This document shows positions 18,331 to 27,331 of a stretch of 64,000 nt of DNA, piece by piece. The position numbers and the translations under genes were made by a program. Position 1 is the first letter of the stretch, and every line of letters begins with the position of its first letter. This stretch comes from Actinomycetes bacterium (lineage in GTDB: Bacteria > Actinomycetota > Acidimicrobiia > Acidimicrobiales > Palsa-688). The notes below the pieces were generated by a model. The model did not search any database. It was given only the letters and a program-made list of their open reading frames with translations, and was not told the DNA's origin. The stretch lies in contig JAKCDU010000008.1 of the NCBI GenBank assembly GCA_021838445.1, positions 46,944 to 110,943 of the forward strand, given 5' to 3'.

Positions 18331-19238
18331 GCGGCCAGCCCGGGCCGGGCGATCTGCCGCTGCGCCATCTGGCGTCGGGCAAGGTACGCGACATCTACGA
18401 GCTCGACGGCCAGCACCTGCTTTTCGTGGCCTCGGACCGCATGTCGGCCTTCGACGTCATCATGGCCGAGCCCATCCCCGACAAGGGACGGGTCCTCACC
18501 GCGATCACGGCCTTCTGGCTCGAGCACCTCGCCGATGTGGCCCCCAACCACCTGGTCAGCTTCGACGTACCCGAGCCCCTCCGCAACGCCGACGGGGTGG
18601 AGCCCTACCTGGCCGGCCGGGTGATGGTGGTACGGCGGGCCGAGATGCTGCCCATCGAGTGCATAGTCCGCGGTTACCTGTCGGGGTCGGCGTGGGCCGA
18701 GTACCGCCAGACCCAGTCGATGCACGGCACCCCGTTACCGGCCGGCTTGCGGCAGTCCGAGAAGCTTCCCGAACCGGTGTTCACTCCCTCTACCAAGGCC
18801 GCCGAAGGCCACGACGAGAACATCTCGTTCGAGGCGGCCGCCGCCCTCTCCGGTGAGGACGTGGCCGCCGAAGCCCGGAGGGTCAGCCTGGCCGCCTACC
18901 AGAAGGCCGCCGACCTGGCCGCCGGGCGGGGCATCATCATCGCCGACACCAAGTTCGAGCTCGGATGGATAGACGGGAAGTTGTCCATCTGCGACGAGGT
19001 CCTGACCCCCGACTCTTCACGGTTCTGGCCGGCCGACGGCTGGCAGCCGGGGGGTACCCCTCCGTCGTTCGACAAGCAGCCGCTGCGCGACTGGTTGGAG
19101 GCCACCGGCTGGGACAAGGCGCCGCCCCCGCCGCCCCTGCCCGCCGACGTGGTCGAGGCCACCCGGGCGCGCTACGTCGAGGCCTATGAGAGGATCACGG
19201 GACGGTCCTTCGCCGACTGGCCGGGAGCCACGGCCTGA
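18327..19238 (+). CDS. purC: SAICAR synthetase
   Basis: A 303-residue phosphoribosylaminoimidazole-succinocarboxamide synthase. It shows the family blocks ASGKVRDIYEL, FVASDRMSAFDVI and the IIIADTKFELGW active-site segment. ATG at 18327 overlaps the purD stop. The C-terminal Pro-rich stretch (APPPPPLPADV) is a linker before the last helix. It catalyses the eighth step of IMP synthesis. Confidence 0.96.
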   Translation: MSGQPGPGDLPLRHLASGKVRDIYELDGQHLLFVASDRMSAFDVIMAEPIPDKGRVLTAITAFWLEHLADVAPNHLVSFDVPEPLRNADGVEPYLAGRVMVVRRAEMLPIECIVRGYLSGSAWAEYRQTQSMHGTPLPAGLRQSEKLPEPVFTPSTKAAEGHDENISFEAAAALSGEDVAAEARRVSLAAYQKAADLAAGRGIIIADTKFELGWIDGKLSICDEVLTPDSSRFWPADGWQPGGTPPSFDKQPLRDWLEATGWDKAPPPPPLPADVVEATRARYVEAYERITGRSFADWPGATA

Positions 19239-19251
19239 AAGGCCGGACCGG

Positions 19252-19257
19252 TAGAGT
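19252..19257 (+). promoter_or_regulatory. -10-like TAGAGT upstream of purS (leaderless candidate)
   Basis: TAGAGT lies exactly six bases before the purS GTG, which has no Shine-Dalgarno. This TAnnnT-N6-start geometry would place the transcription start at the start codon. No clear -35 is seen. Confidence 0.35.
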
Positions 19258-19263
19258 AGGCCG

Positions 19264-19527
19264 GTGACCCGGTTCGAGGCCCTCGTCGAAGTCCAGTTGC
19301 GGGCAGGCATCTCCGATCCGCAGGGCGCCACCATAGAGAAGGCGCTCCCCGCTCTCGGTTTCGCCGGCGTCTCCGAGGTCCGCAGCGGCAAGGCCTTCCG
19401 CCTGGCCGTCGAGGCCACCGATGAGGAGGCGGCGCGCCAGCAGGTGGACGACCTCTGCCGGCGGTTCCTCACCAACCCGGTCATCGAGGACTCGGCGGTG
19501 ACCATCTTCGGCCCGTCCTGCTCGTGA
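19264..19527 (+). CDS. purS: FGAM synthetase subunit PurS
   Basis: An 87-residue PurS, the small subunit bridging PurQ and the small form of PurL in Gram-positive-type FGAM synthetase. The sequence shows the ferredoxin-like pattern RFEALVEVQLRAGISDPQG followed by ALPALGFAGVSEVRSGK and ends in a segment containing LTNPVIEDS, all typical. GTG at 19264 starts without a Shine-Dalgarno. The stop overlaps purQ by GTGA, consistent with stoichiometric co-translation. Confidence 0.96.
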   Translation: MTRFEALVEVQLRAGISDPQGATIEKALPALGFAGVSEVRSGKAFRLAVEATDEEAARQQVDDLCRRFLTNPVIEDSAVTIFGPSCS

Positions 19528-20216
19528 GCGCCCTCATCGGGGTCGTGCTCTTCCCCGGGACCAACTGCGAGTACGACGTCATCGAGGCCATCGAGGCCCT
19601 AGGAGCCCGGGGCCAGCTCATCTGGCACGGGGACAGCAGCCTCGGGGCGTGCGACGCGGTGGTGCTTCCGGGCGGGTTCGCCCACGGCGACTACCTGAGG
19701 CCCGGAGCCATCGCCCGCTTCTCCCCGGTCATGGCCGCGGTGGAGGACTTTGCCCGCCGCGGTGGTCCTGTGGTCGGTATATGCAACGGGTTCCAGGTGC
19801 TGACCGAAGCCCATATGCTGCCCGGCGCCCTCCAGAAGAACCGAGGTCTGACCTTCCTCTGCCAACCCGCCGAACTAGAGGTGGTCACGAGTCGCAGCGC
19901 GCTCACCGACGGCGTCGAGGTGGGGACCCGACTGACGGTGCCCATCAACCATTTCGAGGGCAACTACACCTGCGATGAGAGGACCCTCACCCAGCTGCGC
20001 GATGAGGACCGGGTGATCCTGCGTTACCGCCCGAACCCCAACGGTTCGGTCGGTGACATCGCCGGGATCACCAACCAGGAGGGCAACGTGGTCGGGCTGA
20101 TGCCTCATCCCGAACGGGCCGTGGACCCCCTCACGGGTTCCACCGACGGGGCGGTCCTCCTGTCGGCCCTGATCCGCTACGCGTCGCGGGCGGTGGTCAC
20201 CGCCACCGCCCGCTGA
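19524..20216 (+). CDS. purQ: FGAM synthetase glutaminase subunit PurQ
   Basis: A 230-residue class I glutamine amidotransferase that supplies ammonia to PurL. It has the N-terminal GVVLFPGTNCEYDVIEAI, the nucleophile elbow GICNGFQVL containing the catalytic Cys, and the late GLMPHPERA with the catalytic His-Glu. It begins with GTG, overlapping the purS stop. A convergent small gene separates it from purL. Confidence 0.97.
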   Translation: MSALIGVVLFPGTNCEYDVIEAIEALGARGQLIWHGDSSLGACDAVVLPGGFAHGDYLRPGAIARFSPVMAAVEDFARRGGPVVGICNGFQVLTEAHMLPGALQKNRGLTFLCQPAELEVVTSRSALTDGVEVGTRLTVPINHFEGNYTCDERTLTQLRDEDRVILRYRPNPNGSVGDIAGITNQEGNVVGLMPHPERAVDPLTGSTDGAVLLSALIRYASRAVVTATAR

Positions 20217-20253
20217 ACCGCTCCTACCCTCAGCCGCCCGGAGCGCCGGATCC

Positions 20254-20691
20254 TCAGCCCCGGGTGCGTGCGATGCCCGCCTTGCGCAGCACTGTCGCAT
20301 CGACGCCGGCCGCCTGCCACGCCTTATAGGTGATGCCTTTACGCTCGCCATAGCCCCTGGCCGCGTTGATGAAGTCCTTCTCCAGCGCGCCGAGGTCGAC
20401 CGTCTCCTTCTTGTTGGCCAGCTCGTACTCCAGGTTCATCCTCTCCTGCACGAGATGGACCCGGGTGAGCGGATCGGCGCCGGGGAGTTTCGCCTCTATC
20501 TGATTCAAGCGGTTCTGGATACCTTCCGGGGTACGTTTACGACCCCGCTTGGGCTTGTGGGCCTCAATGGCCTCCAAATAGCGGCGGACGGCCCGGCTCT
20601 CCTCGCGACCGATTGCGAGGGCCTTCTTGTGTTCGGGTGACATGGCGGACTTGGCTGCTTTGGCAGCCTTAGCTGGGGACTTGACGGGCAT
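20254..20691 (-). CDS. Small basic protein, antisense within the purine cluster
   Basis: A 145-residue, very basic protein with an Ala/Lys-rich N-terminus (SPAKAAKAAKSA), an AT-hook-like KPKRGRKR, a central helix-forming part (IEAKLPGADPLTRVHLVQER), and a C-terminal block RGYGERKGITYKAWQAAGVD. I recall similar short actinobacterial proteins of unknown function. DNA or RNA binding is suggested by composition only. The start is placed at ATG 20691; ATG 20643 is possible, and the longer frame toward 20874 would overlap purL and is unlikely. It is the only minus-strand gene in the purine run and is convergent with purQ. Confidence 0.75.
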   Translation of the reverse strand: MPVKSPAKAAKAAKSAMSPEHKKALAIGREESRAVRRYLEAIEAHKPKRGRKRTPEGIQNRLNQIEAKLPGADPLTRVHLVQERMNLEYELANKKETVDLGALEKDFINAARGYGERKGITYKAWQAAGVDATVLRKAGIARTRG

Positions 20692-20791
20692 GCCATTCAG
20701 TATTTCACACCATCCTGCCTTACGCGTATCAACCATATGGCCGTCGCCGCGAGTGGCTCGGTAGGCCCGAGACGGAAGTAACGTCGCCGGT

Positions 20792-23014
20792 ATGGACGTC
20801 GACATCCACCGGGCTCTGGGCCTGACCGACGAGGAAGCGGAATCCATCGAGCGTCTGCTCGGACGGGCGCCCAACCACCTCGAGTTGGCCCTCTACGCCG
20901 TAATGTGGAGCGAGCACTGTTCGTACAAGTCCAGCCGCATCCACCTGAAGCGACTCCCCACCGAAGGCGAGGGCGTCCTGGTCGGCCCGGGGGAGAACGC
21001 CGGGGTGATCGACGCCGGTGGCGGGGTGGCGGTGGCACTTCGCATAGAAAGTCACAATCACCCCTCGGCCATTGAGCCATATCAGGGGGCGGCGACGGGG
21101 GTCGGCGGCATCCTTCGTGACATATTCACTATGGGTGCTCGGCCCATAGCAATCATGGATCCACTGCGCTTCGGACCACCGAGCGATCCCCGGTCGCGTT
21201 GGATCGCTAGTGGGGTGATATCCGGCATTTCCGGCTACGGTAATTCCGTCGGAGTTCCCACCGTCGGTGGCGAAATCGTCTTCGACGAGTGCTATGCCGA
21301 CAATCCCCTGGTGAACGTCCTCTGCTGCGGCGTCTTGCCCGTGGACCGCCTGGTCCTCGGCCGAGCCACCGGACTCGGGAACCTGGCCGTCCTGCTCGGC
21401 AGCGCCACCGGTCGTGACGGCATCGGGGGGGTGAGCGTCCTCGCCTCGGCCGGTTTCACCGGCGACGAGGAGATCGAGGCGGCCAAACGTCCCAACGTCC
21501 AGGTGGGCGACCCTTACGAGGAGAAGCGGCTGATCGAGGCCTGCCTCCAACTGCTCGACGAGGCGCTGGTGGTGGGCATCCAGGACCTCGGCGGCGCCGG
21601 CTTGGCCTGCGCGACGAGCGAGACGGCGTCACGTGGGGGGGTGGGAATGGATGTGGACGTAACCGCCGTGCCGAGGCGGGAGCCGGGCATGGAGGCCTGG
21701 GAGGTGATGACCAGCGAGAGTCAGGAGCGGATGCTCGCCATCGTCACTCCCGAGCACGTCGAGCGGGTCCTCGAGGTGTGCTCCAAGTGGGAGGTGCGGG
21801 CGACGGTCATCGGCAGGGTCACCGACTCGGGACGTCTGCGCATCCTCGAGGGTTGGGACGGTGAGGTCCTGGCCGACGTGGCGGCGTCGACCCTCCACGA
21901 GGACGCCCCGCTCTACGACCGGCCCCGCCGCCGCCCCGAGGAGGCTGACCGGCTGAGTCAGGACCTGCCGCCGACCGAAACCGATCCGGGCGCCGACCTC
22001 CTGCGCCTGATCCGCGACCCGTCCTGGGTCTACCGCCAGTACGACCACCAGCTGTTCTTGAACACCGTGGTGGCCCCCGGTGCCGACGCCGCCCTGCTGC
22101 GGCTGCGGGGGCCGGGCGTGGTCCCCAAAGACGGCCGGTCCCGAGCCATCGCCCTGTCGACCGACGGAAATCAGCGCTGGTGCGCCCTGGACCCCCGGCT
22201 CGGCACGTCTCTGACGGTGGCTGAATCGGCGCTCAACGTGGCCTGCGTCGGGGCCCGGCCGGTGGCCCTGGTCAACTGTCTCAACTTCGGTAACCCCGAG
22301 CACCCCGAGGTCATGTGGCAGCTCTCGGAGGCCATCGACGGCATGGCCGAGGCCTGCCGGGCCCTGTCCATACCGGTGATCGGCGGCAACGTCAGCCTCT
22401 ACAACGAGAGCCGCGGTCGCGACATCCACCCCACCCCGGTGGTGGGCACCCTGGGTCTGGTGGACGACCTGGAGAGGCGCCCCCCCGTGGTCGGCCTGAC
22501 CGCTGGGGATGACATCCTCCTGGTGCAGGCCCCGGGGACGGCACCCCGCTGCGACGGCTCACGCTGGGCCGCCGAGGTACACCATCACCTGGGCGGCAGG
22601 CTGGCGGTCGCCGACTGGGCGGCCCACTCCCGGCTGATCGCCTGGGTGGCCGCCGAGGTCTCGTCCGGGCGGCCCAACGGTATCCATGACGTGTCCGATG
22701 GCGGTCTGGCGGTGGCTCTGTCGGAGATGGCGGTGGCCTCGCAGGTCGGGTACCAAGTCGACCTGGGGGAGGCGCCATCGGCCGCCGACCTGTTCGGCGA
22801 GGCCCCGTCACGGGTGGTCCTGAGCGTGTCACCGCCCGAGCGCGCCGCGGTCCAGGCCGGGGCCGCGGCGGCCGGTCTGGAGGCCACGGTGATAGGCCGG
22901 GCCGGCCGCGACCGCCTGGTCGTGCCGGGCGCCTACGACCTCCCGCTGGCCGATGTCACCCGGGTGTGGCAAGAGGCACTTCCCGGTTCTCTGGCCCTGC
23001 CGGGCGACGCGTGA
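20792..23014 (+). CDS. purL: FGAM synthetase large subunit PurL (small form)
   Basis: A 740-residue small-type PurL that works with PurS and PurQ to convert FGAR to FGAM. The N-terminus [18 protein letters not shown], the [11 protein letters not shown] block and [21 protein letters not shown] are signature PurL sequences. The length, about 740 rather than about 1,300, fits the PurSLQ complex. ATG 20792 has no Shine-Dalgarno, but a TAACGT box ends seven bases upstream (20779-20784), so it may be leaderless. It is divergent from the small basic gene. Confidence 0.97.
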   Translation: MDVDIHRALGLTDEEAESIERLLGRAPNHLELALYAVMWSEHCSYKSSRIHLKRLPTEGEGVLVGPGENAGVIDAGGGVAVALRIESHNHPSAIEPYQGAATGVGGILRDIFTMGARPIAIMDPLRFGPPSDPRSRWIASGVISGISGYGNSVGVPTVGGEIVFDECYADNPLVNVLCCGVLPVDRLVLGRATGLGNLAVLLGSATGRDGIGGVSVLASAGFTGDEEIEAAKRPNVQVGDPYEEKRLIEACLQLLDEALVVGIQDLGGAGLACATSETASRGGVGMDVDVTAVPRREPGMEAWEVMTSESQERMLAIVTPEHVERVLEVCSKWEVRATVIGRVTDSGRLRILEGWDGEVLADVAASTLHEDAPLYDRPRRRPEEADRLSQDLPPTETDPGADLLRLIRDPSWVYRQYDHQLFLNTVVAPGADAALLRLRGPGVVPKDGRSRAIALSTDGNQRWCALDPRLGTSLTVAESALNVACVGARPVALVNCLNFGNPEHPEVMWQLSEAIDGMAEACRALSIPVIGGNVSLYNESRGRDIHPTPVVGTLGLVDDLERRPPVVGLTAGDDILLVQAPGTAPRCDGSRWAAEVHHHLGGRLAVADWAAHSRLIAWVAAEVSSGRPNGIHDVSDGGLAVALSEMAVASQVGYQVDLGEAPSAADLFGEAPSRVVLSVSPPERAAVQAGAAAAGLEATVIGRAGRDRLVVPGAYDLPLADVTRVWQEALPGSLALPGDA

Positions 23015-23032
23015 TCGCCTTCGCGTGCGAGA

Positions 23033-24571
23033 ATGGGGCAAGTGCCTGAACACCAGTCGGTAGACGCAGCGCAGCCTTCTGGCTGGCAGCCTCGCGCCGA
23101 GACCGCCGAGGACGGTTCCCCGAGGGAAGCCTGCGGGGTGTTCGGTGTGTACCTGCACCGCGACGGCGCCGGATCGGTGTCGCACATGACCTACGACGGC
23201 CTCTACGCCCTGCAGCACCGGGGCCAGGAGTCGGCCGGGATGGCGACCACCACCGGCGAGGGGGTGATGGTGGTCAAGGACATGGGCCTGGTCACCAACG
23301 TGTTCAACGAGTACAAGCTGGCCGGGTTGCAGGGCCACCTGGCCATCGGTCACACCCGCTACTCGACCACGGGGACCTCGACCTGGCACAACGCCCAGCC
23401 TGTGTACCGGGTGACGGCCCGTAATCCGGCTCGGGTCCGCCCGGTGGAGTTCGCTCTCGGCCACAACGGGAACCTGACCAACACGGCCCTTCTGGCCAGC
23501 GCCGCGGGCATGCTCCCCGGCACCGTCACCAGCGACAGCGACGTGATCGGCGAGTTGCTCGTGCGTGACCTCGACTCGGCCCCCGAGCGGGACCTGGTGG
23601 ACGCGCTCGAGCGCGTGCTCCCCAAACTGGCCGGCGCTTTTTCCCTGGTCGTCATGGACAATGAGCGCCTCGTCGCGGTCCGGGACCCCCACGGTTACCG
23701 CCCGTTGTGCCTGGGCAAGCTGGACGAGGGTTGGGTGGTGGCGTCGGAGACCCCCGCCCTCGACATCGTCGGTGCCCATTTCGTGCGCGAGGTGGACCCG
23801 GGCGAGATGCTGGTGATCAGCGGGGATGGGACCCGCAGCGTCTATCCGTGGCCTCCCTCGGAGGTGGATCCCAGGCTGTGCATCTTCGAGTTCGTGTACC
23901 TCGCTCGTCCCGACAGCCGGCTCTACGGGCAGGAACTGCACGGCGCCCGGATGCGGATGGGTGAGCTGCTGGCCGAACAGGCCCCGGTCGAAGCCGACCT
24001 GGTGATGGGCGTTCCCGACTCGGGGATGCCGGCCGCCGAGGGCTACGCCCGGCGCAGCGGAATCCGATATGGCCACGGTCTGGTCAAGAACCGCTACATC
24101 GGCCGGACCTTCATCGTCCCCGACCAGGCCCAGCGGGCCCAGGGGGTGAGGCGCAAGCTCAACCCGCTGCGCAGCGCCATCGCCGGTCAGCGTCTGATCG
24201 TGGTGGACGACTCGATCGTGCGCGGCACCACGACCCGGGCCATGGTGCGGATGCTGCGCGAAGCCGGGGCTGCGGAGGTCCACCTGCGTATTTCCTCGCC
24301 GCCCTACCGGTGGCCGTGCTACTACGGGTTGGACACCGGGACCCGCTCCGAGCTGATCGCCGCCAACATGACGGTGCCCGAGATCGAGGACTTTCTCGGG
24401 GCCGACAGCCTCGCCTACCTGAGTCTCGACGGGCTCAAGCGGGCAACGGGGGCGGTCGGAGCCGGTTTCTGCGACGCCTGCCTGACCGGGGTCTACCCCA
24501 CTCCGCCCCTCCCGGCCAGCGTCGAGGTGCAGCTCGGTCGCAAGGAGCCGGTCGGTACCCGCCTTGTCTGA
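23033..24571 (+). CDS. purF: Amidophosphoribosyltransferase
   Basis: A 512-residue enzyme that commits PRPP to purine synthesis. A propeptide of about 33 residues precedes Cys34 (EACGVFGVYL), which must be exposed by autoprocessing to act as the N-terminal nucleophile of the glutaminase domain. The phosphoribosyltransferase domain has the PRPP loop RLIVVDDSIVRGTTTRAMV, and late Cys residues (FCDACLTG) fit the Fe-S-type PurF. The ATG at 23033 and GTG at 23042 are both possible starts. purM overlaps its end by 8 bp. Confidence 0.96.
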   Translation: MGQVPEHQSVDAAQPSGWQPRAETAEDGSPREACGVFGVYLHRDGAGSVSHMTYDGLYALQHRGQESAGMATTTGEGVMVVKDMGLVTNVFNEYKLAGLQGHLAIGHTRYSTTGTSTWHNAQPVYRVTARNPARVRPVEFALGHNGNLTNTALLASAAGMLPGTVTSDSDVIGELLVRDLDSAPERDLVDALERVLPKLAGAFSLVVMDNERLVAVRDPHGYRPLCLGKLDEGWVVASETPALDIVGAHFVREVDPGEMLVISGDGTRSVYPWPPSEVDPRLCIFEFVYLARPDSRLYGQELHGARMRMGELLAEQAPVEADLVMGVPDSGMPAAEGYARRSGIRYGHGLVKNRYIGRTFIVPDQAQRAQGVRRKLNPLRSAIAGQRLIVVDDSIVRGTTTRAMVRMLREAGAAEVHLRISSPPYRWPCYYGLDTGTRSELIAANMTVPEIEDFLGADSLAYLSLDGLKRATGAVGAGFCDACLTGVYPTPPLPASVEVQLGRKEPVGTRLV

Positions 24572-25631
24572 CCGGGAGGAGGGCGCTTCCCCGCCCCTCA
24601 CATATGCCGAGGCCGGCGTCGACATCGACGCCGCAGACGCCGCCGTCGAGGCCATGCGGGACTTGGTGGCGTCCACCGCCGACCGCCCGGGGGTGATAGG
24701 CAGCATCGGTGGATTCGGAGGCCTGTTCGAGCTTCCCGGCGGCTACACCCGCCCGGTTCTCGTGTCGAGCACCGATGGCGTGGGCACCAAGATGGCCGTG
24801 GCCATGGCCACCGGCCGCTTCGACACCGTCGGGATCGACCTGGTGGCCATGTGCGTGGATGACCTGGTCTGCTGCGGCGCCCGCCCGTTGTTCTTCCTCG
24901 ACTACCAGCTCCTGGGGCGGGTGGACCCGGTCCAGGTCCGGGCCCTGATGACCGGCATAGCCGAGGGCTGTCGCCAAGCCGGAGCGGCCATCGTGGGCGG
25001 CGAGTTGGCTGAGCATCCCGGTCTGCTCGCCCCTGGCGAGGTTGACCTGGCCGGCTTCGCAGTGGGCATCGTCGAACGCGACCGCATCATCGACGGACCG
25101 GCTCGGACCCGGGCCGGGGACGTGATAATAGGACTCCCGTCGCCGGGGCTGCGCTCCAACGGCTACTCCCTGGCCCGCCGGGCCCTGCTCGACCACGGCG
25201 GCCGGTTCCTCGACGGCCCGGCCTGGGACGGTGCCGGAGACTGGACGCTGGCCGACGAGCTGCTCCGCCCGTCGGTCATCTACACCCCGGCGGTGCTGGC
25301 CGTCCTCGAAGCCGGCGTGGACGTCCATGCCGTCGCCCACATCACCGGGGGCGGCCTGCCCGGCAACGTGCCCCGGGTGCTGGCCGATGACCTCGACGCG
25401 GTGTTCGACCGGGCGGCCTGGCCGGTGCCCCCCATCTTCGCCGAGATCCAGGCGGCTGGCGGCGTGGAAGATCACGAGATGCAGCGTGTATTCAACCTCG
25501 GGCTGGGTATGGTCCTGGTCGTGGCCCCCGATGCGGTGGACGCCACCCGGGCTGCTCTGAGCGAAGCGGGAGCCCCCAGTTTTGTTGTTGGTGGGATCCA
25601 GGTGGGTTTCCGTTGTGTGCAAATTTTGTAA
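24564..25631 (+). CDS. purM: AIR synthetase
   Basis: A 355-residue phosphoribosylformylglycinamidine cyclo-ligase. It begins at TTG 24564 inside the purF tail and shows LTYAEAGVDIDAADAAVE at the N-terminus, VSSTDGVGTKMAVA, and HITGGGLPGNVPRV. The C-terminus (QVGFRCVQIL) is a little unusual in sequence but of normal length. It is the last purine gene here; purB, purE/K, purN and purH are not in the window. Confidence 0.96.
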   Translation: MSDREEGASPPLTYAEAGVDIDAADAAVEAMRDLVASTADRPGVIGSIGGFGGLFELPGGYTRPVLVSSTDGVGTKMAVAMATGRFDTVGIDLVAMCVDDLVCCGARPLFFLDYQLLGRVDPVQVRALMTGIAEGCRQAGAAIVGGELAEHPGLLAPGEVDLAGFAVGIVERDRIIDGPARTRAGDVIIGLPSPGLRSNGYSLARRALLDHGGRFLDGPAWDGAGDWTLADELLRPSVIYTPAVLAVLEAGVDVHAVAHITGGGLPGNVPRVLADDLDAVFDRAAWPVPPIFAEIQAAGGVEDHEMQRVFNLGLGMVLVVAPDAVDATRAALSEAGAPSFVVGGIQVGFRCVQIL

Positions 25632-25751
25632 CGACGGGTGACTAGTACTATTTGCTCTGGCAATTTGGTCAGGTAGGACCATGTACGCCACCCCGTCCGC
25701 CTCTTACGTTGAGGGTTCAAAACGGACATCGCACACAAGGGATCGAAAACA

Positions 25752-25952
25752 ATGGCAGAAGAGACCAGCCCGGATGCACTGCTGACCCCCGCTGAGGTCG
25801 CAGCCCTCTTCCGGGTCAACCCGAAGACGGTGACTCGCTGGGCCCGCGCCGGCAAGATCACGGCCATCCGCACCCTGGGCGGCCACCGCCGCTTCCGAGC
25901 CTCTGAGATCCGCCGCTGCCTCGAGCAGATGGAGACCGAGAGCCTGGCCTAG
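25752..25952 (+). CDS. bldC: BldC-type developmental regulator (MerR-like wHTH)
   Basis: A 66-residue stand-alone winged helix with the BldC signature LLTPAEVAALFRVNPKTVTRWARAG and the wing IRTLGGHRRFRASEI. BldC binds head-to-tail on direct repeats and controls the vegetative-to-developmental switch in Streptomyces. From memory, bldC lies close to purF/purM there too, so this synteny looks ancient. An AAGGGA Shine-Dalgarno precedes ATG 25752. The stop codon lies inside the first unit of the following tandem repeat. Confidence 0.93.
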   Translation: MAEETSPDALLTPAEVAALFRVNPKTVTRWARAGKITAIRTLGGHRRFRASEIRRCLEQMETESLA

Positions 25953-26049
25953 CGGCCGGGAGCGGGTACCTGGCCTAGCGGCCGGGAGCGGGTACCGGGC
26001 CTAGCGGCCGGGAGCGGGTACCGGGCCCAGCGGCCGGGAGCGGGCACCG
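25946..26049 (+). repeat. Four tandem 26-bp units spanning the bldC stop
   Basis: Units begin at 25946, 25972, 25998 and 26024, each GGCCTAGCGGCCGGGAGCGG followed by six more bases (GTACCT, GTACCG, GTACCG, GCACCG); the fourth unit also has GGCCC for GGCCT. The copies are nearly identical, so the expansion is recent. The first unit contains the bldC stop codon (TAG 25950-25952). Units 1-3 contain a GGTACC palindrome and GC-rich self-complementary parts, so the array could fold or terminate transcription. Confidence 0.95.
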
Positions 26050-26077
26050 GGTGGGGGTCATCTGAAATGATCTCACG

Positions 26078-27235
26078 GTGCCCGCCGTACCTCTTCCACA
26101 AGGTTTCATCGCCTACACGTCGTCGCTCGGACTGCGCGAGGACGGTGACGATTTCGCCGTGGTGCTGTCGACCGTGGCGTGCGTGAGCGCCGGGGTGTTC
26201 ACCCGGAGCCTCTTCGCTGGTCCGAGCGTGGAGTTGAGCCGGGAGCGCGCCTCGTCGGGGCGGGCCCGGGCCGCGGCCGTCGTAGCCAAGAACGCCAATG
26301 TGGCCAACGGCGAGCAGGGTCGGCTCGACGCCGAGGAGCTGTCCCGGCTGGTGGCCTCCGGGACCGGTCTGGCTCCCGAAGAGGTGATCATCGCCTCGAC
26401 CGGGGTGATTGGCCGCCCCTACCCGATGGAGTTGATCAGGTCCGGGCTGGCCCAGCTCGACCGGTCGGCTTTCGACGCTGACGCCTGGCGGGTGGCGATC
26501 GCCATGATGACCACCGACACGGTGGCCAAGACGGCGCAGCGCTCGGTTGGGCCGGCCCGGGTCGTCGGGGTGGCCAAAGGGGTGGGGATGATCGAGCCCG
26601 ACATGGCCACGATGCTGGCGTTCGTCTTCACCGATGCCGAGGTGGACGCGGTGTCGCTCGACGGCATGTGGCGACGGGCCGTGGACGACACCTTCAACTG
26701 TCTCAGTGTCGACACTGACACGAGCACCTCGGACAGCGCAGTGGTGCTGGCCAACGCTGCAGCCGGCCCGGTGCCCGCCGCCGAGTTGAGCACTGCGCTA
26801 CGGGAGGTGTGCCTCGACCTCACGCTGCAGTTGGCTCGCGATGGCGAGGGAGCCACCAAGCTCATCACCGTGACCGTCGGGTCGGCCCGGGACCGGCGTC
26901 AGGCCCACCGCGTGGCCAAGGCCATAGTCAACTCCCCGCTGGTGAAGACCGCCGTGCACGGGGCCGACCCCAACTGGGGGCGGGTGGCCATGGCGGTGGG
27001 TAAGTGCCATGACGAGACCGACATCGACCCCGAGCGGGTCGTGATCCGCTTCGGCGACATCGAGGCCTACCCGGCGCGGCCTGGCCCGGATGGGCTGGAG
27101 GCCCTCGCCGCGGTGATGCGCCGCGATCATGTCGAGATCGAGGTCGACCTCGGGACGGGACCAGCCGAAGCCACCGTCTACGGCTGCGACCTGGGCGACG
27201 GCTACGTCCGCATCAACGCTGATTACACGACCTGA
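26078..27235 (+). CDS. argJ: Glutamate N-acetyltransferase / ornithine acetyltransferase
   Basis: A 385-residue ArgJ-family enzyme that recycles acetyl groups in arginine synthesis. The autoproteolytic site is in KGVGMIEPDMATMLAF, with Thr178 the predicted nucleophile after cleavage from Ala177. The MTTDT block at about 144 and the GADPNWGRV segment are conserved. It begins at GTG 26078 immediately after the tandem repeat. No other arginine gene is nearby, which is unusual because argJ normally sits in argCJBD. A paralogue with another acyl acceptor cannot be excluded. Confidence 0.88.
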   Translation: MPAVPLPQGFIAYTSSLGLREDGDDFAVVLSTVACVSAGVFTRSLFAGPSVELSRERASSGRARAAAVVAKNANVANGEQGRLDAEELSRLVASGTGLAPEEVIIASTGVIGRPYPMELIRSGLAQLDRSAFDADAWRVAIAMMTTDTVAKTAQRSVGPARVVGVAKGVGMIEPDMATMLAFVFTDAEVDAVSLDGMWRRAVDDTFNCLSVDTDTSTSDSAVVLANAAAGPVPAAELSTALREVCLDLTLQLARDGEGATKLITVTVGSARDRRQAHRVAKAIVNSPLVKTAVHGADPNWGRVAMAVGKCHDETDIDPERVVIRFGDIEAYPARPGPDGLEALAAVMRRDHVEIEVDLGTGPAEATVYGCDLGDGYVRINADYTT

Positions 27236-27331
27236 TCGGCCGACCGCCGCCCAGACGATGATCGTCGCTGCCGCCCGGGTTGGGCGCGGGTGTCGGGTGT
27301 CCAGGTAGGGCGCGGGGGTCAGGCGACCCGG

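Noticed and set aside
25946..26049. Tandem repeat as a CRISPR array
   Set aside because: Units are contiguous with no unique spacers, and no cas genes are present.
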